NCBI GenBank assembly: GCA_016841955.1
Contig: JAENYE010000005.1
Span: 49,849-113,848 of the forward strand
Reading direction: 5' to 3'
Length of the DNA: 64,000 bases
From: Methanobacteriota archaeon
GTDB taxonomy: Archaea; Halobacteriota; Methanomicrobia; Methanomicrobiales; Methanoculleaceae
Shown here: in pieces, positions 16,834-25,580 of the stretch
Layout of the letters: every line of letters starts with the position of its first letter
Position numbering within the stretch: position 1 is the stretch's first letter
The notes under the pieces: model-generated
What the model was told of the DNA's origin: nothing
The model's database searches: none
Seen by the model: only the letters and a program-made list of their open reading frames with translations
Translations under genes and position numbers: made by a program

Positions 16834-17985
16834 TCATGGACCGCCGGAGAGAAGTTTTCTATAGACGCCGAGCGTCTGCTCCGTGACGACATCCCACCTG
16901 AACTTCTCCATCACTTTCCTGCGGCCGGCCCTCCCGAGTTTCTGCATGTAGGCCGGGTCGTCGATGAGGTGGCAGATCCCCCAGGCGATCGAGTCCGGCC
17001 GGACGGGAACCTTGATGCCGTTTACGTAGTTGTCGATGTTCTCGGAGAGCCCCCCGACATCCGTCGCGACGACGCAGCGCTCCGCACTCCAGGCCTCCGT
17101 GAGGACGAGCCCGAACGGTTCGTTTCTGCTCGGGACGGCGACGAGGTCGCAGGCGTTCAGGAGCCGGATGTGGTCCGCGTCGGAGACGTAGCCGAGGAAC
17201 TGCACGGGAAGACCGTGCGCCATCCCTTCCAGGTAGCCGCGCATATCCCCGGTGCCGGCGAAGAGGAACTGCACGTCCCAGCGTTTGGCGAGGATCTCGG
17301 GGATGGCCTGGACCAGGAGGTCGGGTCCCTTCTGGTAGGTGAGGCGCCCGACGAAGAGGACGACGGGCGCGAGCGGGTGGATGCCGTAGCGTTTCTTCAC
17401 CTCGCCCGGGTCGAGCCGGATACGGTAGGCGTCGGGGTCGATCCCGTTCGGGATGACGGTGACCTTCCATTCAGGGACGTTGTAGAGCCACATTACCTCC
17501 GTCTTCGTCGAGTTCGAGACAGTCGTGACCGCCTTTGCGATGTAGCTTCCGTACCACTCCTTACCCGATATCTCCTGGAATTCCCACCAGCTGCCGAAGT
17601 TTCCCCCGTGCCGCCCGTACTCGGTGGAGTGAAAGGAGAGGACGGTGTTTCGGTCGCGGAGGGTGTGCAGCGCCTCGACGAGGTGCCAGTCGTGGAAGTG
17701 GAGGATGTCGAACGGCGGTATATCGTAAGCGCGGAAAGCGTCCACGAGCATGTTGCTCATGGTCCTGCAGTACTCGATGACATTGTCGCCGAAGGGCAGG
17801 CAGTAGTGGTAGTGAACGTTGTTGATCACCGCATCCCCTGGCTCTCCCCGCGTGAAGAAGTGGACCTCGTGCCCCCTCCGGGCGAGACGCTCGGCAAGGT
17901 GGGTAGCCGCCGGCGCAAGGCCGCCCACCTTGAACGTGGAGTGGAGCGACTCCCAGCAGAAGAATGCTAACTTAAGCGTTTCCAT
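16834..17985 (-). CDS. GT4 family glycosyltransferase (glycogen synthase-like)
   Basis: A 383-residue GT-B fold enzyme. The N-terminal Rossmann part contains KVGGLAPAATHLAERLARRGHEV, as in glycogen/starch synthases and GT4 enzymes, and the C-terminal part holds the donor-binding motif EPFGLVLTEAW (EX7E) and GGLSENIDNYVNG. No separate GT5 GlgA is present, so this protein is the best candidate for the chain-elongating synthase of the cluster, perhaps using an NDP-glucose donor. That role is inferred from context. Its start overlaps the end of the GH57 amylase gene by 19 bases. Confidence 0.88.
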   Translation of the reverse strand: METLKLAFFCWESLHSTFKVGGLAPAATHLAERLARRGHEVHFFTRGEPGDAVINNVHYHYCLPFGDNVIEYCRTMSNMLVDAFRAYDIPPFDILHFHDWHLVEALHTLRDRNTVLSFHSTEYGRHGGNFGSWWEFQEISGKEWYGSYIAKAVTTVSNSTKTEVMWLYNVPEWKVTVIPNGIDPDAYRIRLDPGEVKKRYGIHPLAPVVLFVGRLTYQKGPDLLVQAIPEILAKRWDVQFLFAGTGDMRGYLEGMAHGLPVQFLGYVSDADHIRLLNACDLVAVPSRNEPFGLVLTEAWSAERCVVATDVGGLSENIDNYVNGIKVPVRPDSIAWGICHLIDDPAYMQKLGRAGRRKVMEKFRWDVVTEQTLGVYRKLLSGGP

Positions 17986-19409
17986 AGTTTGTCGATCCTC
18001 TCCTGAATCGTCGACTGGAGGTCGTCCCTGTCGGAGACGCCCCGGATCTTTTCTGCCAGTTTCGTATCGCCGATGACCTGGTCGATCCACCGGTAAAAGT
18101 CCTCCCGCTCCACGTGGTACCTGATGACGTCGTCCGGAGCAAATTCCAGCATATGTGCAAGTTCCTGGAGGCTGTGGGCCGCGTACCCTGCCGGCCTGTC
18201 GTACGACGAGAAGGAGAACGCCTTGTCGGGGGGGACGCACCTGAGCGAGAGAGCGGCTTTCGGCGACCGTGCGCTGGCTGCAGACCGCACCTCGGCGTGC
18301 GAGAGGATCCGCATAAAGGAGGCGAAGTAGTCGTAGGTCGCCTGGTGGCTGACAGCGTGGAGCGGCTTTCCGCACGAGGGCGAGCGCATGGCCATCCGGC
18401 GGATGTGCTCGGTTTCAAGAAGGCAGCGCCAGACCGCCGGGTCCGCGACCAGACCGCCTGCCTCTTCGAGCGCCTCGATGGCGGATTGCTGCAGGATGGT
18501 CCTCAGCCGGCCGGACCCGGCGGTCTCCCCGAGATCGCCGTGCGGGACGAGCCGGGCGGCGTCCGACGGGCGTATGGTCTCGATCCCTTCCTCCGCGAGG
18601 GCGGACGGGAGCGCCTGCAGGAATTCGAGGATACCCGTCTCGGGACCGATGAAATCCCCGAAGATGCGGGAATCGAGGAAGAGCGTGATGCAGTCGCCGG
18701 GGGACACGGAGAGCCACCCTGCATACTGGTCGGCCATGAGCGGCCATTTGTCCCATCCCCGCCACGGAAACCGCACGGCGATGTCGTCGGCAAGGTCGCA
18801 GTGGGTGACGAGGACCGGGAGGCCCCGGTAGGTGTAGATGCGGTTCGGGTCCCTCTCAAGAGCGGGCCCCTCGCCCCCCTCGATGATGGCCGCCTCGATC
18901 CCGGCACCGGCAAGCGCCTCCGTGGTGGCGGGGGTGATGGGGTAGTCGGTATGCGCAAAGGTGGTCGGCGCGACCGAGAAACGCTCCTTCATCAGGTTCC
19001 GGTGCATGAGGACTTCATCGGTGAACTCCGCGAGATCGGCAAACTGCCCGGCGACGCTGTGGTAGTAGGTCTGGGCGAGGAGTTCGGCGTTGCGGTGGGT
19101 TGCCGCATGGTGCAGGAGTTCGAGCATCTCCGGGTACCACGCATCAAGGTGCTCCACCACCGTTCCGGAGATAGTAAAGGCGCACGTAAACCCCTCATCG
19201 AGAAGTTCGAGGAGGAGCTCCGTCGTCGGCCGAAAAGAGCGGTCGATGACCCCTCCAAGGTCTTCCTTCGCGTCCGGGTTAAAGTAACTGTCTTTTGCGT
19301 TTCTCTTTCCCTTTACCACGTCAGGTTGAAACCCGGGATTGAGATAGCAGGGATAGTGAATATCGAATCCCAGACAGACCTTCGGTGGATTTGAGCCCTC
19401 GCCCGTCAT
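17967..19409 (-). CDS. GH57 alpha-amylase-type glycoside hydrolase
   Basis: A 480-residue GH57 protein beginning MTGEGSNPPKVCLGFDIHYPCYLNPGF; HYP stands where many relatives have HQP. Nearby landmarks are AAIIEGGEG (position of the predicted nucleophile Glu) and LFLDSRIFGDFIGPETGILEFLQALP, aligned with the family phrase around the catalytic Asp. The C-terminus has a helical bundle. Family members hydrolyse or transfer alpha-1,4-glucans, mostly inside the cell. It is the first gene of the leftward glucan operon. No clear Shine-Dalgarno precedes 19409. The unusual motif residues make exact activity uncertain. Confidence 0.88.
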   Translation of the reverse strand: MTGEGSNPPKVCLGFDIHYPCYLNPGFQPDVVKGKRNAKDSYFNPDAKEDLGGVIDRSFRPTTELLLELLDEGFTCAFTISGTVVEHLDAWYPEMLELLHHAATHRNAELLAQTYYHSVAGQFADLAEFTDEVLMHRNLMKERFSVAPTTFAHTDYPITPATTEALAGAGIEAAIIEGGEGPALERDPNRIYTYRGLPVLVTHCDLADDIAVRFPWRGWDKWPLMADQYAGWLSVSPGDCITLFLDSRIFGDFIGPETGILEFLQALPSALAEEGIETIRPSDAARLVPHGDLGETAGSGRLRTILQQSAIEALEEAGGLVADPAVWRCLLETEHIRRMAMRSPSCGKPLHAVSHQATYDYFASFMRILSHAEVRSAASARSPKAALSLRCVPPDKAFSFSSYDRPAGYAAHSLQELAHMLEFAPDDVIRYHVEREDFYRWIDQVIGDTKLAEKIRGVSDRDDLQSTIQERIDKLWKRLS

Positions 19410-19625
19410 CGGTGGTAGATGACCGTTTCCGTATATAAATGTCGTCGGCCCGGAGTACCTTCCGATCTTCTGCCTCCTCATGGGGTCGGATCTCCATATT
19501 GCCGGAATATCGGGCCTCCCGGAAAGATCCGGGCTTTTCAGGGCCTGAGGGGAGGGATTCGCTGCCGTATCGTCCTCTGGATATCATCAAATGGGAGAAA
19601 CACTTACCGCATAGTGAGGAACAGC

Positions 19626-20474
19626 GTGAGCAGCGATGGATTTCATGTGAGAACGATGAGGCAGGAGGAGGTTCGAGTTGCCGTCGGCTGGGCGGAGCAG
19701 GAGGGGTGGAACCCGGGAATTCACGATGCGGAGGCCTTCTATGCCGCCGATCCGGAGGGATTCTTCATCGCCGAACTCGACGGCGAGCCGGTAGGAACGG
19801 TCTCGGTCGTCAACTACGACGAAACGTTCGCCTTCGCCGGGCTGTATGTCGTGAAGCCCGAATACCGGAACGGGGGCTACGGGAGCAGGCTGTTTGCCGC
19901 CGGCATGGCTCATGCCGGCGACCGGAACGTCGGGGGCGACGGTGTCGTCGCGATGCAGGAGAAGTACCGCACGCGGTCGGGATTCACTCTGGCCTACAGA
20001 AACATCAGGTTCGAGGGCACCGGCGGCGGCAGCGAGCCCGAAGGGCTCCTCGATCTTGCCGCGGTGCCGTTTGAACCGCTCGCCGCATACGATGCCCGGC
20101 ACTTCCCGGCGCCGCGTCCTCGCTTCCTCGAAGCCTGGATCCGGCAGGAGGGGACCTATGGCCGGGCCGTTCTCGCGGACGACGGCGAGGTCGCGGGGTA
20201 CGGCGTCATCCGGAGGTGTCATCACGGCCACAAGATCGGGCCGCTCTTTGCGGATACGCCCGGGATTGCGGAGGATATCTTCTTCGCGCTCTCTGCGCAG
20301 GCGCCGGGCGAGCCGATCTACCTGGATACGCCGGAGCCGAACGCCGCCGCCGTGGCGCTCGCCCGCCGGCATGGAATGGTCCCCGTCTTTGAGACGGCAC
20401 GGATCTACACAAAGACGGCCCCCTACCTGCCCCTGGACGAGATCTTCGGCGTGACATCGTTCGAGCTCGGGTGA
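19626..20474 (+). CDS. GNAT family N-acetyltransferase with Acetyltransf_18 region
   Basis: A 282-residue two-domain protein. The N-terminal GNAT domain (about 1-130) has the acetyl-CoA site GLYVVKPEYRNGGYGSRLF. The C-terminal half (about 150-280) matches the domain often attached to such enzymes (GRAVLADDGEVAGYGVIRRC...YLDTPEPNAAAVALARRHGMVPVFETARIY). GTG at 19626 is used because GTGAGG lies 6 bases before it; GTG 19614, GTG 19647 and ATG 19656 are alternatives. The substrate is unknown. It is divergent from the GH57 amylase gene. Confidence 0.85.
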   Translation: MSSDGFHVRTMRQEEVRVAVGWAEQEGWNPGIHDAEAFYAADPEGFFIAELDGEPVGTVSVVNYDETFAFAGLYVVKPEYRNGGYGSRLFAAGMAHAGDRNVGGDGVVAMQEKYRTRSGFTLAYRNIRFEGTGGGSEPEGLLDLAAVPFEPLAAYDARHFPAPRPRFLEAWIRQEGTYGRAVLADDGEVAGYGVIRRCHHGHKIGPLFADTPGIAEDIFFALSAQAPGEPIYLDTPEPNAAAVALARRHGMVPVFETARIYTKTAPYLPLDEIFGVTSFELG

Positions 20475-20545
20475 AGGTCTCCCCCGCCGGACCAACACAT
20501 TCTAAAGAGACCTCCGGGGAGTACTCCTCCGGGAAGTGTGGCCGC

Positions 20546-20901
20546 ATGGACTACCTGGAGGAGTTTCCCGTTCTCATCATCGACGACGGACTGCACTCGG
20601 ATACCGCAGAAGGCCGGGCTTCGCGGGAGATCGTGAAAGAACTGAAAAGTGAGGATTTTCCCGTAATCGAGGCGCTGACCGCCCGTGACGGGGTCCACGC
20701 ATTCCTCTCGCACCCCCATGTGAGCTGCATCGTCACCGACTGGGAACTCACCTCTGAGGCCGCGGACGGCATGCTCACCGCCGCAGACGTCCTCCCGCCG
20801 TTTTTCCGGGGGCTGATGGACTACGTCGAGGAGTCCCGCTATTCCTGGCACACGCCGGGGCACACGGGGGGCGTCGCGTTCCTCGAGAGCGCCGCCGGCG
20901 G
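20546..20901 (+). pseudogene. Remnant of Orn/Lys/Arg decarboxylase (group III, PLP)
   Basis: The N-terminus (VLIIDDGLHSDTAEGRASREIVKEL..., CIVTDWEL) is the response-regulator-like wing domain of inducible Lys/Arg/Orn decarboxylases. It then jumps to LPPFFRGLMDYVEESRYSWHTPGHTGGVAFL, the start of the PLP domain, with about 70 residues missing between them. The homology stops at ESAAGG (about 20901), exactly where the convergent MFS gene ends, so the remaining 550 or so residues, including the PLP lysine, are lost. The frame runs on antisense to the MFS gene to 21127, but those residues have no resemblance to the enzyme. Confidence 0.85.
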
Positions 20902-22281
20902 TCACTCCCGCACCCTGCCGCGGGCGAGCGAGGCGAAGATGCCCACGGTGCAGAGGGCGGCAAAGACGGTGAACGCCACCCGGAGGCTCGTCATGAAGGG
21001 CTCCTGGACCTCCGGCCCGATCTGGGTGCTGCCGATGAAGAGGGCGAACGTGACGGTGGCGATAGCGAGCGAGAACATCATCCCCGTCGTCCGCATGGTG
21101 GCGAGCATCCCCGAGGCGAGACCGTAGAAGGACCGGTCGACCGAACTCATGACCGCGTTCGTGTTCGGGGAGGAGAAGAGGGCGAACCCGAACCCGAGGA
21201 GGACGAGGCTTGCGATGATGTAAGTCATCGGGGTCGTTGCGGTGAGAAGCGTGAGGAGGGCGAGACCGACGGCGGTGAGCCCCATCCCAGCTGAAGCGAC
21301 GTACCGGGGCTCGACCCGGTCGGAGAGTCTCCCGGCCGGAGTGGCAAAGAGCGCCTGGATGACCGGCTGCGTGATCAGGACAAGCCCCGCGGTGCCGGGG
21401 TCGAGCCCCCGGACGACCTGAAGGTAGAGGGAGAGAAGGAACCCGACGGCAAACGTCGCGCCGTAGTTGATCAGGGCGGCGAGGTTGGAGAAGGCGAATG
21501 CCCGGTTCGACGTGAGGAGCGGGATGTTGAGGACCGGGCTTTCCACCCGCGTTTCCCAGGCATAGAAGACTATGGAGAGTGCTACACCGGTGACGATTGC
21601 TGCGACGCCGCCGGGCTCCGGGAGGTGCGAGAACCCGTACATCACGGCAAGGAGCATCCCGCCGTAGAAGACCGAGCCGACGATGTCGAACCGTTCCCCG
21701 GCCGCGTCGGCCCACTCTTCAGCAAGGTGGCGGCGGATCTGGTAGATGATATAGATGCCGAGCGGGATGTTGGTGAGGAAGATGCTCCGCCAGGTGAGGA
21801 ACTCGGTGAGGTAGCCACCGAGGAGCGGCCCGATGGAGAGGCCGACGTAGACGGCGGTGACGTTGATCCCGAGCGCCCGCCCCCGCTCCTCTGGCGGGAA
21901 GACCGACGTTATCATGGCGACGCCGGTGCCGTATATCATGGCGCTCCCCATGCCTTCGAGGAACCGGAAGAGGATGAGCGCGAGTCCCGACGTCGCGAGC
22001 GCGGAGAGCAGGGCCGATGCGGTAAATACCGCGACCCCGAGGGTGAAGACCCGTTTGCGCCCGTAAATGTCGGCGTACCGCCCGAGCGGGACGAGGAAGA
22101 TCGCGGTCGCGAGGAGGTACGAGGAGGCCACGAGGCTGAGCGAAACCGCGTCCAGGCCGAAATCGGCGGCGATGGATGGGAGCGCGATGTTCACCGCCGA
22201 GCCCATGAACGGGGTGAGGAACGCGGCAAGGGTGGCGATGATGAGGACGGTCCGGCGCTCGACGACATCGGGAGTGGGCAT
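20902..22281 (-). CDS. MFS transporter, DHA2 (14-TM) type
   Basis: A 459-residue membrane protein of the drug:H+ antiporter 2 type. The N-terminal pattern ATLAAFLTPFMGSAVNIALPSIAADFGLD is typical of DHA2 exporters, motif A is GRYADIYGRKRVF (loop 2-3), and motif C is INVTAVYVGLSIGPLLGGYLTE (TM5). About 14 hydrophobic segments can be counted. The substrate is unknown. The stop abuts the truncated decarboxylase, and downstream of its start the region 22282-23020 is taken up by repeats. Confidence 0.92.
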   Translation of the reverse strand: MPTPDVVERRTVLIIATLAAFLTPFMGSAVNIALPSIAADFGLDAVSLSLVASSYLLATAIFLVPLGRYADIYGRKRVFTLGVAVFTASALLSALATSGLALILFRFLEGMGSAMIYGTGVAMITSVFPPEERGRALGINVTAVYVGLSIGPLLGGYLTEFLTWRSIFLTNIPLGIYIIYQIRRHLAEEWADAAGERFDIVGSVFYGGMLLAVMYGFSHLPEPGGVAAIVTGVALSIVFYAWETRVESPVLNIPLLTSNRAFAFSNLAALINYGATFAVGFLLSLYLQVVRGLDPGTAGLVLITQPVIQALFATPAGRLSDRVEPRYVASAGMGLTAVGLALLTLLTATTPMTYIIASLVLLGFGFALFSSPNTNAVMSSVDRSFYGLASGMLATMRTTGMMFSLAIATVTFALFIGSTQIGPEVQEPFMTSLRVAFTVFAALCTVGIFASLARGRVRE

Positions 22282-22415
22282 GGGGGTTCCTTTCTGTGGT
22301 ACTTACTGGAACTAGGGGCGGCCGGGGAGTAAAGGGTTGTGATATAGCGTGTTTCGTAGCCCTGTTGTCAAGTGGCTTTCGTATGGAACTCGCACTCTTC
22401 CCCCAGCAGCCCGAT

Positions 22416-22785
22416 AACTGGACCGTGGGGACGGCGCACCTTCGCACCTCTGGTGCTCAAACTCCGTTCCTACCGGAACGTCGTTCTCCGGTGCTCGTGC
22501 TCCGGACGTTCTGTCCATCGCTAGTCCAAGGCCTAAGTTCTTCTCCTGCTCCTGCCCTTCGGCCAGTCGCATATCGCCACACACTGCCCCCGCCCCTTGG
22601 GGCGGGGAACGACTGCCGGAACGGCAGGAGTTCGAGCACCGTCAGGTGCGAATGAGGAGCGCGGAGCGCGGGTGGGGTGGGGGTTACAGGTGTCTGAGTA
22701 TAAGGTAGAGACAGGGGAGGGGGCGAGCCCCCCTCCCCGTCAGCCCCTCCCCAATGGCGATACTCCCACGGTCCACTAGACCGGG
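22416..22785 (+). repeat. Foldback element copy R3 with two inserted hairpin arrays
   Basis: The ends are ACTGGACCGTGGGG (22418-22430) and ATGGCGATACTCCCACGGTCCACT (to about 22777), inverted repeats of each other. One array of mini-hairpins (22431-22565) sits between the outer end and TATCGCCA; a second (about 22611-22665) follows the CCCCGCCCC hairpin. Hairpins include GCACC-TCT-GGTGC (22444-22456), CGTTCC-TACC-GGAACG (22465-22480), CTGCCG-GAA-CGGCAG (22613-22627) and GCACC-GTCA-GGTGC (22636-22649). The core G and C runs are at about 22715-22740. Confidence 0.85.
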
Positions 22786-22857
22786 ATTTGTGGCAACTTC
22801 TGCCTGTCCGACTATTTCTCCATCAAAAATGCTTGCCCTACCATGGAGGTCACCCAG

Positions 22858-22935
22858 AATGCCTCTGTCGGGAGGGGGACACCCCTTCGCACCGCAAGGT
22901 GCGAGGTGCGCAGTCCGATGGAAATCCGTTGATGG
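22858..22935 (+). repeat. Short element fragment with CGCACC-GCAA hairpin
   Basis: A fragment of the same family: GGGAGGGGG-ACA-CCCC, then the hairpin CGCACC-GCAA-GGTGCG (22888-22903), then the terminal GATGGAAATCCGTTG. It lies 70 bases from R3, so two insertions or a rearranged one share this gap. From 22936 to 23020 I see nothing further. Confidence 0.65.
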
Positions 22936-23020
22936 CCAGTCTGAACACCAAAACAGCGTTAAACGGTCTCATATCAAACCCAGGCACCATCAGCCCCGGG
23001 CCAACCCCGAAAAAAAGTGG

Positions 23021-24364
23021 TTATTCTTCCTTTAACATCGCGTCGATCGCCGCCGCCGCACGCTTCGCCGAGCCCATCGCCTCGATCACCGTCGCTGCGC
23101 CGGTGGCGATATCCCCGCCGGCGTAGACGTGGGGAATGGACGTCCGGCCGTTCTCGTCGACGACGACGTTGCCCTTCCGCCCGCGTTCAAGCCCCGGGAT
23201 CAGGGAGACGAGGAGCGGGTTCGGGCTCGTGCCGATCGCCTGGATCACCATGTCCACGTCGAGGGTGAACTCGCTCCCCTCGATGGGCTCCGGGGACGGG
23301 CGGCCGCTCGCGTCGAGGTCGCAGAGGGACATCTTCACGCACTCGATGCCGGAGACGCACTGTTCGCCGAGGATCCGGGTCGGGTTCGTGCAGGTGAGGA
23401 ACTCGATCCCCTCCTCCTTTGCGTGCCCGACCTCGGCCTTCCGTGCCGGCATCTCCTCCTCGCCCCGCCGGTAGATCAGGGAGACCTTCGCCCCCAGGCG
23501 GCGCGCCACCCTTGCGGAGTCCATCGCGACGTTGCCGCCGCCGATCACCGCTACGCGGGCCCCGTGCAGGACCGGCGTATCGAACTCCGGGAACGCGTCG
23601 GCGTGCATCAGGTTCACCCTCGTGAGGAACTCGTTCGCCGAGTAGACGCCGTTGTAGTTCTCCCCGGGAATGCCCATGAACGCGGGGAGCCCCGCCCCGG
23701 TCGCGAGGAAGACCGCGTCGTAGCCGAGGAGTTCGTCCGTGCCGACGCTCCTCCCCACGAGGTGGTTCTTCTTCAGCCGGACACCGAGGGCGAGCACCTG
23801 GTCGAGTTCCGTCTTGACGACGTCCTTGGGGAGCCGGAACGCGGGGATGCCGTAGGTCAGGACTCCTCCGGCCTCGTGGAGCGACTCGAAGATCGTGACG
23901 GCGTGGCCGGCACGGGCGAGCTCGGCCGCAGCCGTCAGCCCCGCCGGGCCGGACCCCACGACTACCACCCGCTTCCCGGTCGGCCTCGCTACCTCAGGCA
24001 GCTCAGGACCATTTCCCCGCTCCCAGTCGGCCACGAACCGCTCGAGCGCGCCGATCCTGATCGGGGTCTCCTTGTTGCCGAGGATGCAGACGCCCTCGCA
24101 CTGCGTCTCCTGCGGGCAGACACGCCCGCAGATGGCGGGGAGCATGTTCTGCTCCTTGAGCGCCCGTGCGGCTGCGGGGAAGTTCCCGTCCGCGACCTCC
24201 CGGACGAATGCGGGGATATCGATGCAGACCGGACAGCCCCTTACGCAGAGCGGTTTTTTGCACTGCAGACACCGTTCCGCCTCGGCGATGGCCTCTGCGG
24301 GAGAGAGGCCGCAATCGACCTCCTTGAAGTCGTGGACCCGGATGTCGGCCGGCCGGTCACTCAT
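23021..24364 (-). CDS. NfnB/SudA-like, GltD-family flavoprotein subunit
   Basis: A GltD-family NAD(P)H-dependent oxidoreductase subunit, 447 residues. N-terminal cysteines (CLQCKKPLCVRGCPV; CGRVCPQETQCEGVC) bind 4Fe-4S clusters, VVVVGSGPAGLTAAAELARAG is the FAD Rossmann motif, and VAVIGGGNVAMDSARVARRLG is the NAD(P) motif. With the overlapping neighbour it forms the pair known as NfnAB, sulfide dehydrogenase, or ferredoxin:NADP oxidoreductase. The ATG at 24364 has GGAGG before it and overlaps the end of the neighbour by 8 bases. The electron-bifurcating role is inferred from the pairing. Confidence 0.9.
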   Translation of the reverse strand: MSDRPADIRVHDFKEVDCGLSPAEAIAEAERCLQCKKPLCVRGCPVCIDIPAFVREVADGNFPAAARALKEQNMLPAICGRVCPQETQCEGVCILGNKETPIRIGALERFVADWERGNGPELPEVARPTGKRVVVVGSGPAGLTAAAELARAGHAVTIFESLHEAGGVLTYGIPAFRLPKDVVKTELDQVLALGVRLKKNHLVGRSVGTDELLGYDAVFLATGAGLPAFMGIPGENYNGVYSANEFLTRVNLMHADAFPEFDTPVLHGARVAVIGGGNVAMDSARVARRLGAKVSLIYRRGEEEMPARKAEVGHAKEEGIEFLTCTNPTRILGEQCVSGIECVKMSLCDLDASGRPSPEPIEGSEFTLDVDMVIQAIGTSPNPLLVSLIPGLERGRKGNVVVDENGRTSIPHVYAGGDIATGAATVIEAMGSAKRAAAAIDAMLKEE

Positions 24365-25208
24365 GGTGGTGGCCTCCCTCGCCGCACCGGCACTGGTGCT
24401 CCGCAAACCGCTCAAGCGAGACCTTCTCCTGTCCGGTGTAGATCCGCTGCCGCTGCATCAGCTCGGTGAAGTCGACCTGGTGGGCGTCGAACTCCGGGCC
24501 GTCGACGCAGGCGAACTTCGTCTCCCCGCCGACGGTCACCCGGCAGGAGCCGCACATCCCCGTCCCGTCGACCATGATCGGGTTGAGGCTCACGTAGGTC
24601 TTCACACCGTAGGGAACCGTCACGCTGGAGGTGACCTTCATCATGATGGCGGGGCCGATGATCCAGACCCGGTTGATCGGCCTCTCCTCGAGCAACTTTT
24701 TAAGGACGTCGCTTGCAAACCCGTGAACGCCCTTGCTCCCGTCGTCGGTCGTGATGTAGAGTTCATCGCAGACCTCCTGCATCTCGTCCTCGAGGATGAG
24801 GAGGTCGGCGTTCCGCGCCCCGATGATGCCGATGACGTGGTTGCCCGCTTCTTTGAGTTCCTTTGCGATGAGGGGGGTGCTCGCGATCCCCACGCCTCCG
24901 CCGATGACGCAGCAGGTGCCGTAGTCCTCGATCTCGCTCGGCTTTCCGAGCGGTCCCACGACGTCGCGGATGCTGTCGCCCGCACGGAGGGTCGCAAGCT
25001 CCTCGGTCGTCTTGCCGACGGCCATAAAGATCACCCGGACTGCGTCTCCCCTGACAGCGGAGATGGTGAGCGGTATCCGCTCGCCTTTTTCGTGCAGGCG
25101 CAGGATGATAAACTGACCTGCCCGTGCATGCTGCGCCACCTGCGGCGCACGTATCCAGTATTCGTAAACCCGGTCGGCGAGCATTGTCGCCAATTCCACC
25201 TTATACAA
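24357..25208 (-). CDS. NfnA/SudB-like FAD/2Fe-2S subunit
   Basis: A 283-residue ferredoxin-NADP reductase-type protein like PyrK and SudB. RIPLTISAVRGDAV is the FAD-binding RxPLT region, CCVIGGGVGIASTPLIAKEL is the NAD(P) region, and DGTGMCGSCRVTVGGETKFACVDGPEFDA contains the 2Fe-2S cysteines. It probably works with the downstream GltD-family subunit. The start is chosen at TTG 25208 (LYKVELATM), which is preceded by AGGAG at 8 bases; a GTG at 25217 has no usable ribosome-binding site. The C-terminal tail is His-rich (GHHHE). Confidence 0.88.
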   Translation of the reverse strand: MYKVELATMLADRVYEYWIRAPQVAQHARAGQFIILRLHEKGERIPLTISAVRGDAVRVIFMAVGKTTEELATLRAGDSIRDVVGPLGKPSEIEDYGTCCVIGGGVGIASTPLIAKELKEAGNHVIGIIGARNADLLILEDEMQEVCDELYITTDDGSKGVHGFASDVLKKLLEERPINRVWIIGPAIMMKVTSSVTVPYGVKTYVSLNPIMVDGTGMCGSCRVTVGGETKFACVDGPEFDAHQVDFTELMQRQRIYTGQEKVSLERFAEHQCRCGEGGHHHE

Positions 25209-25396
25209 CCGCTTCACTCCTGATGATGTTGGTCGTCTCAACGTCAAAATGCATCTAACGCTTCATACATATTGTGACTCCAGCCTCTTTACTGCAGCTA
25301 CTCAACCTTGAACACTACCCCGGGGCCTGACCGCCACGAGCATGGATTCGGAGCAAAAAACGAACGATTATCCCCGCATCCGTCACATGACTATGT

Positions 25397-25573
25397 ATGC
25401 GGAGCCAGGTACTCTGGGGGATCGCACTGACCGCCATCGGCGCGGTGATCGCGGCCATAGCGATCTTGGTGCTCCCGTTCCTCCTCATATACGGCATCCC
25501 GCTCATTGTGGTCGGCCTCGCGCTGATCATATGGCAGGGGCGCGAGGAGACCATCGAAGCGATCAAGGAATGA
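25397..25573 (+). CDS. 58-residue small membrane protein
   Basis: A short gene: ATG at 25397, TGA at 25571-25573. The product starts MRSQVLWGIALTAIGAVIAA and continues through a second hydrophobic stretch (IPLIVVGLALIIWQG) to a charged tail REETIEAIKE, that is, two membrane segments with a tight turn at LIYGIP. It ends 7 bases before the YbjQ-family gene, so the two are probably cotranscribed. I do not recognise a named family. Codon use matches neighbours (GC-rich third positions), which supports it being real. Confidence 0.75.
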   Translation: MRSQVLWGIALTAIGAVIAAIAILVLPFLLIYGIPLIVVGLALIIWQGREETIEAIKE

Positions 25574-25580
25574 GTGAAGC

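Noticed and set aside
20902-21127. Continuation of the decarboxylase frame antisense to the MFS gene
   Set aside because: Residues after ESAAGG do not match the enzyme; they are the complement of the transporter's C-terminal codons.
21719-22447. Minus-strand frame overlapping the MFS gene
   Set aside because: Arg/His/Pro-rich shadow of the transporter in another frame.
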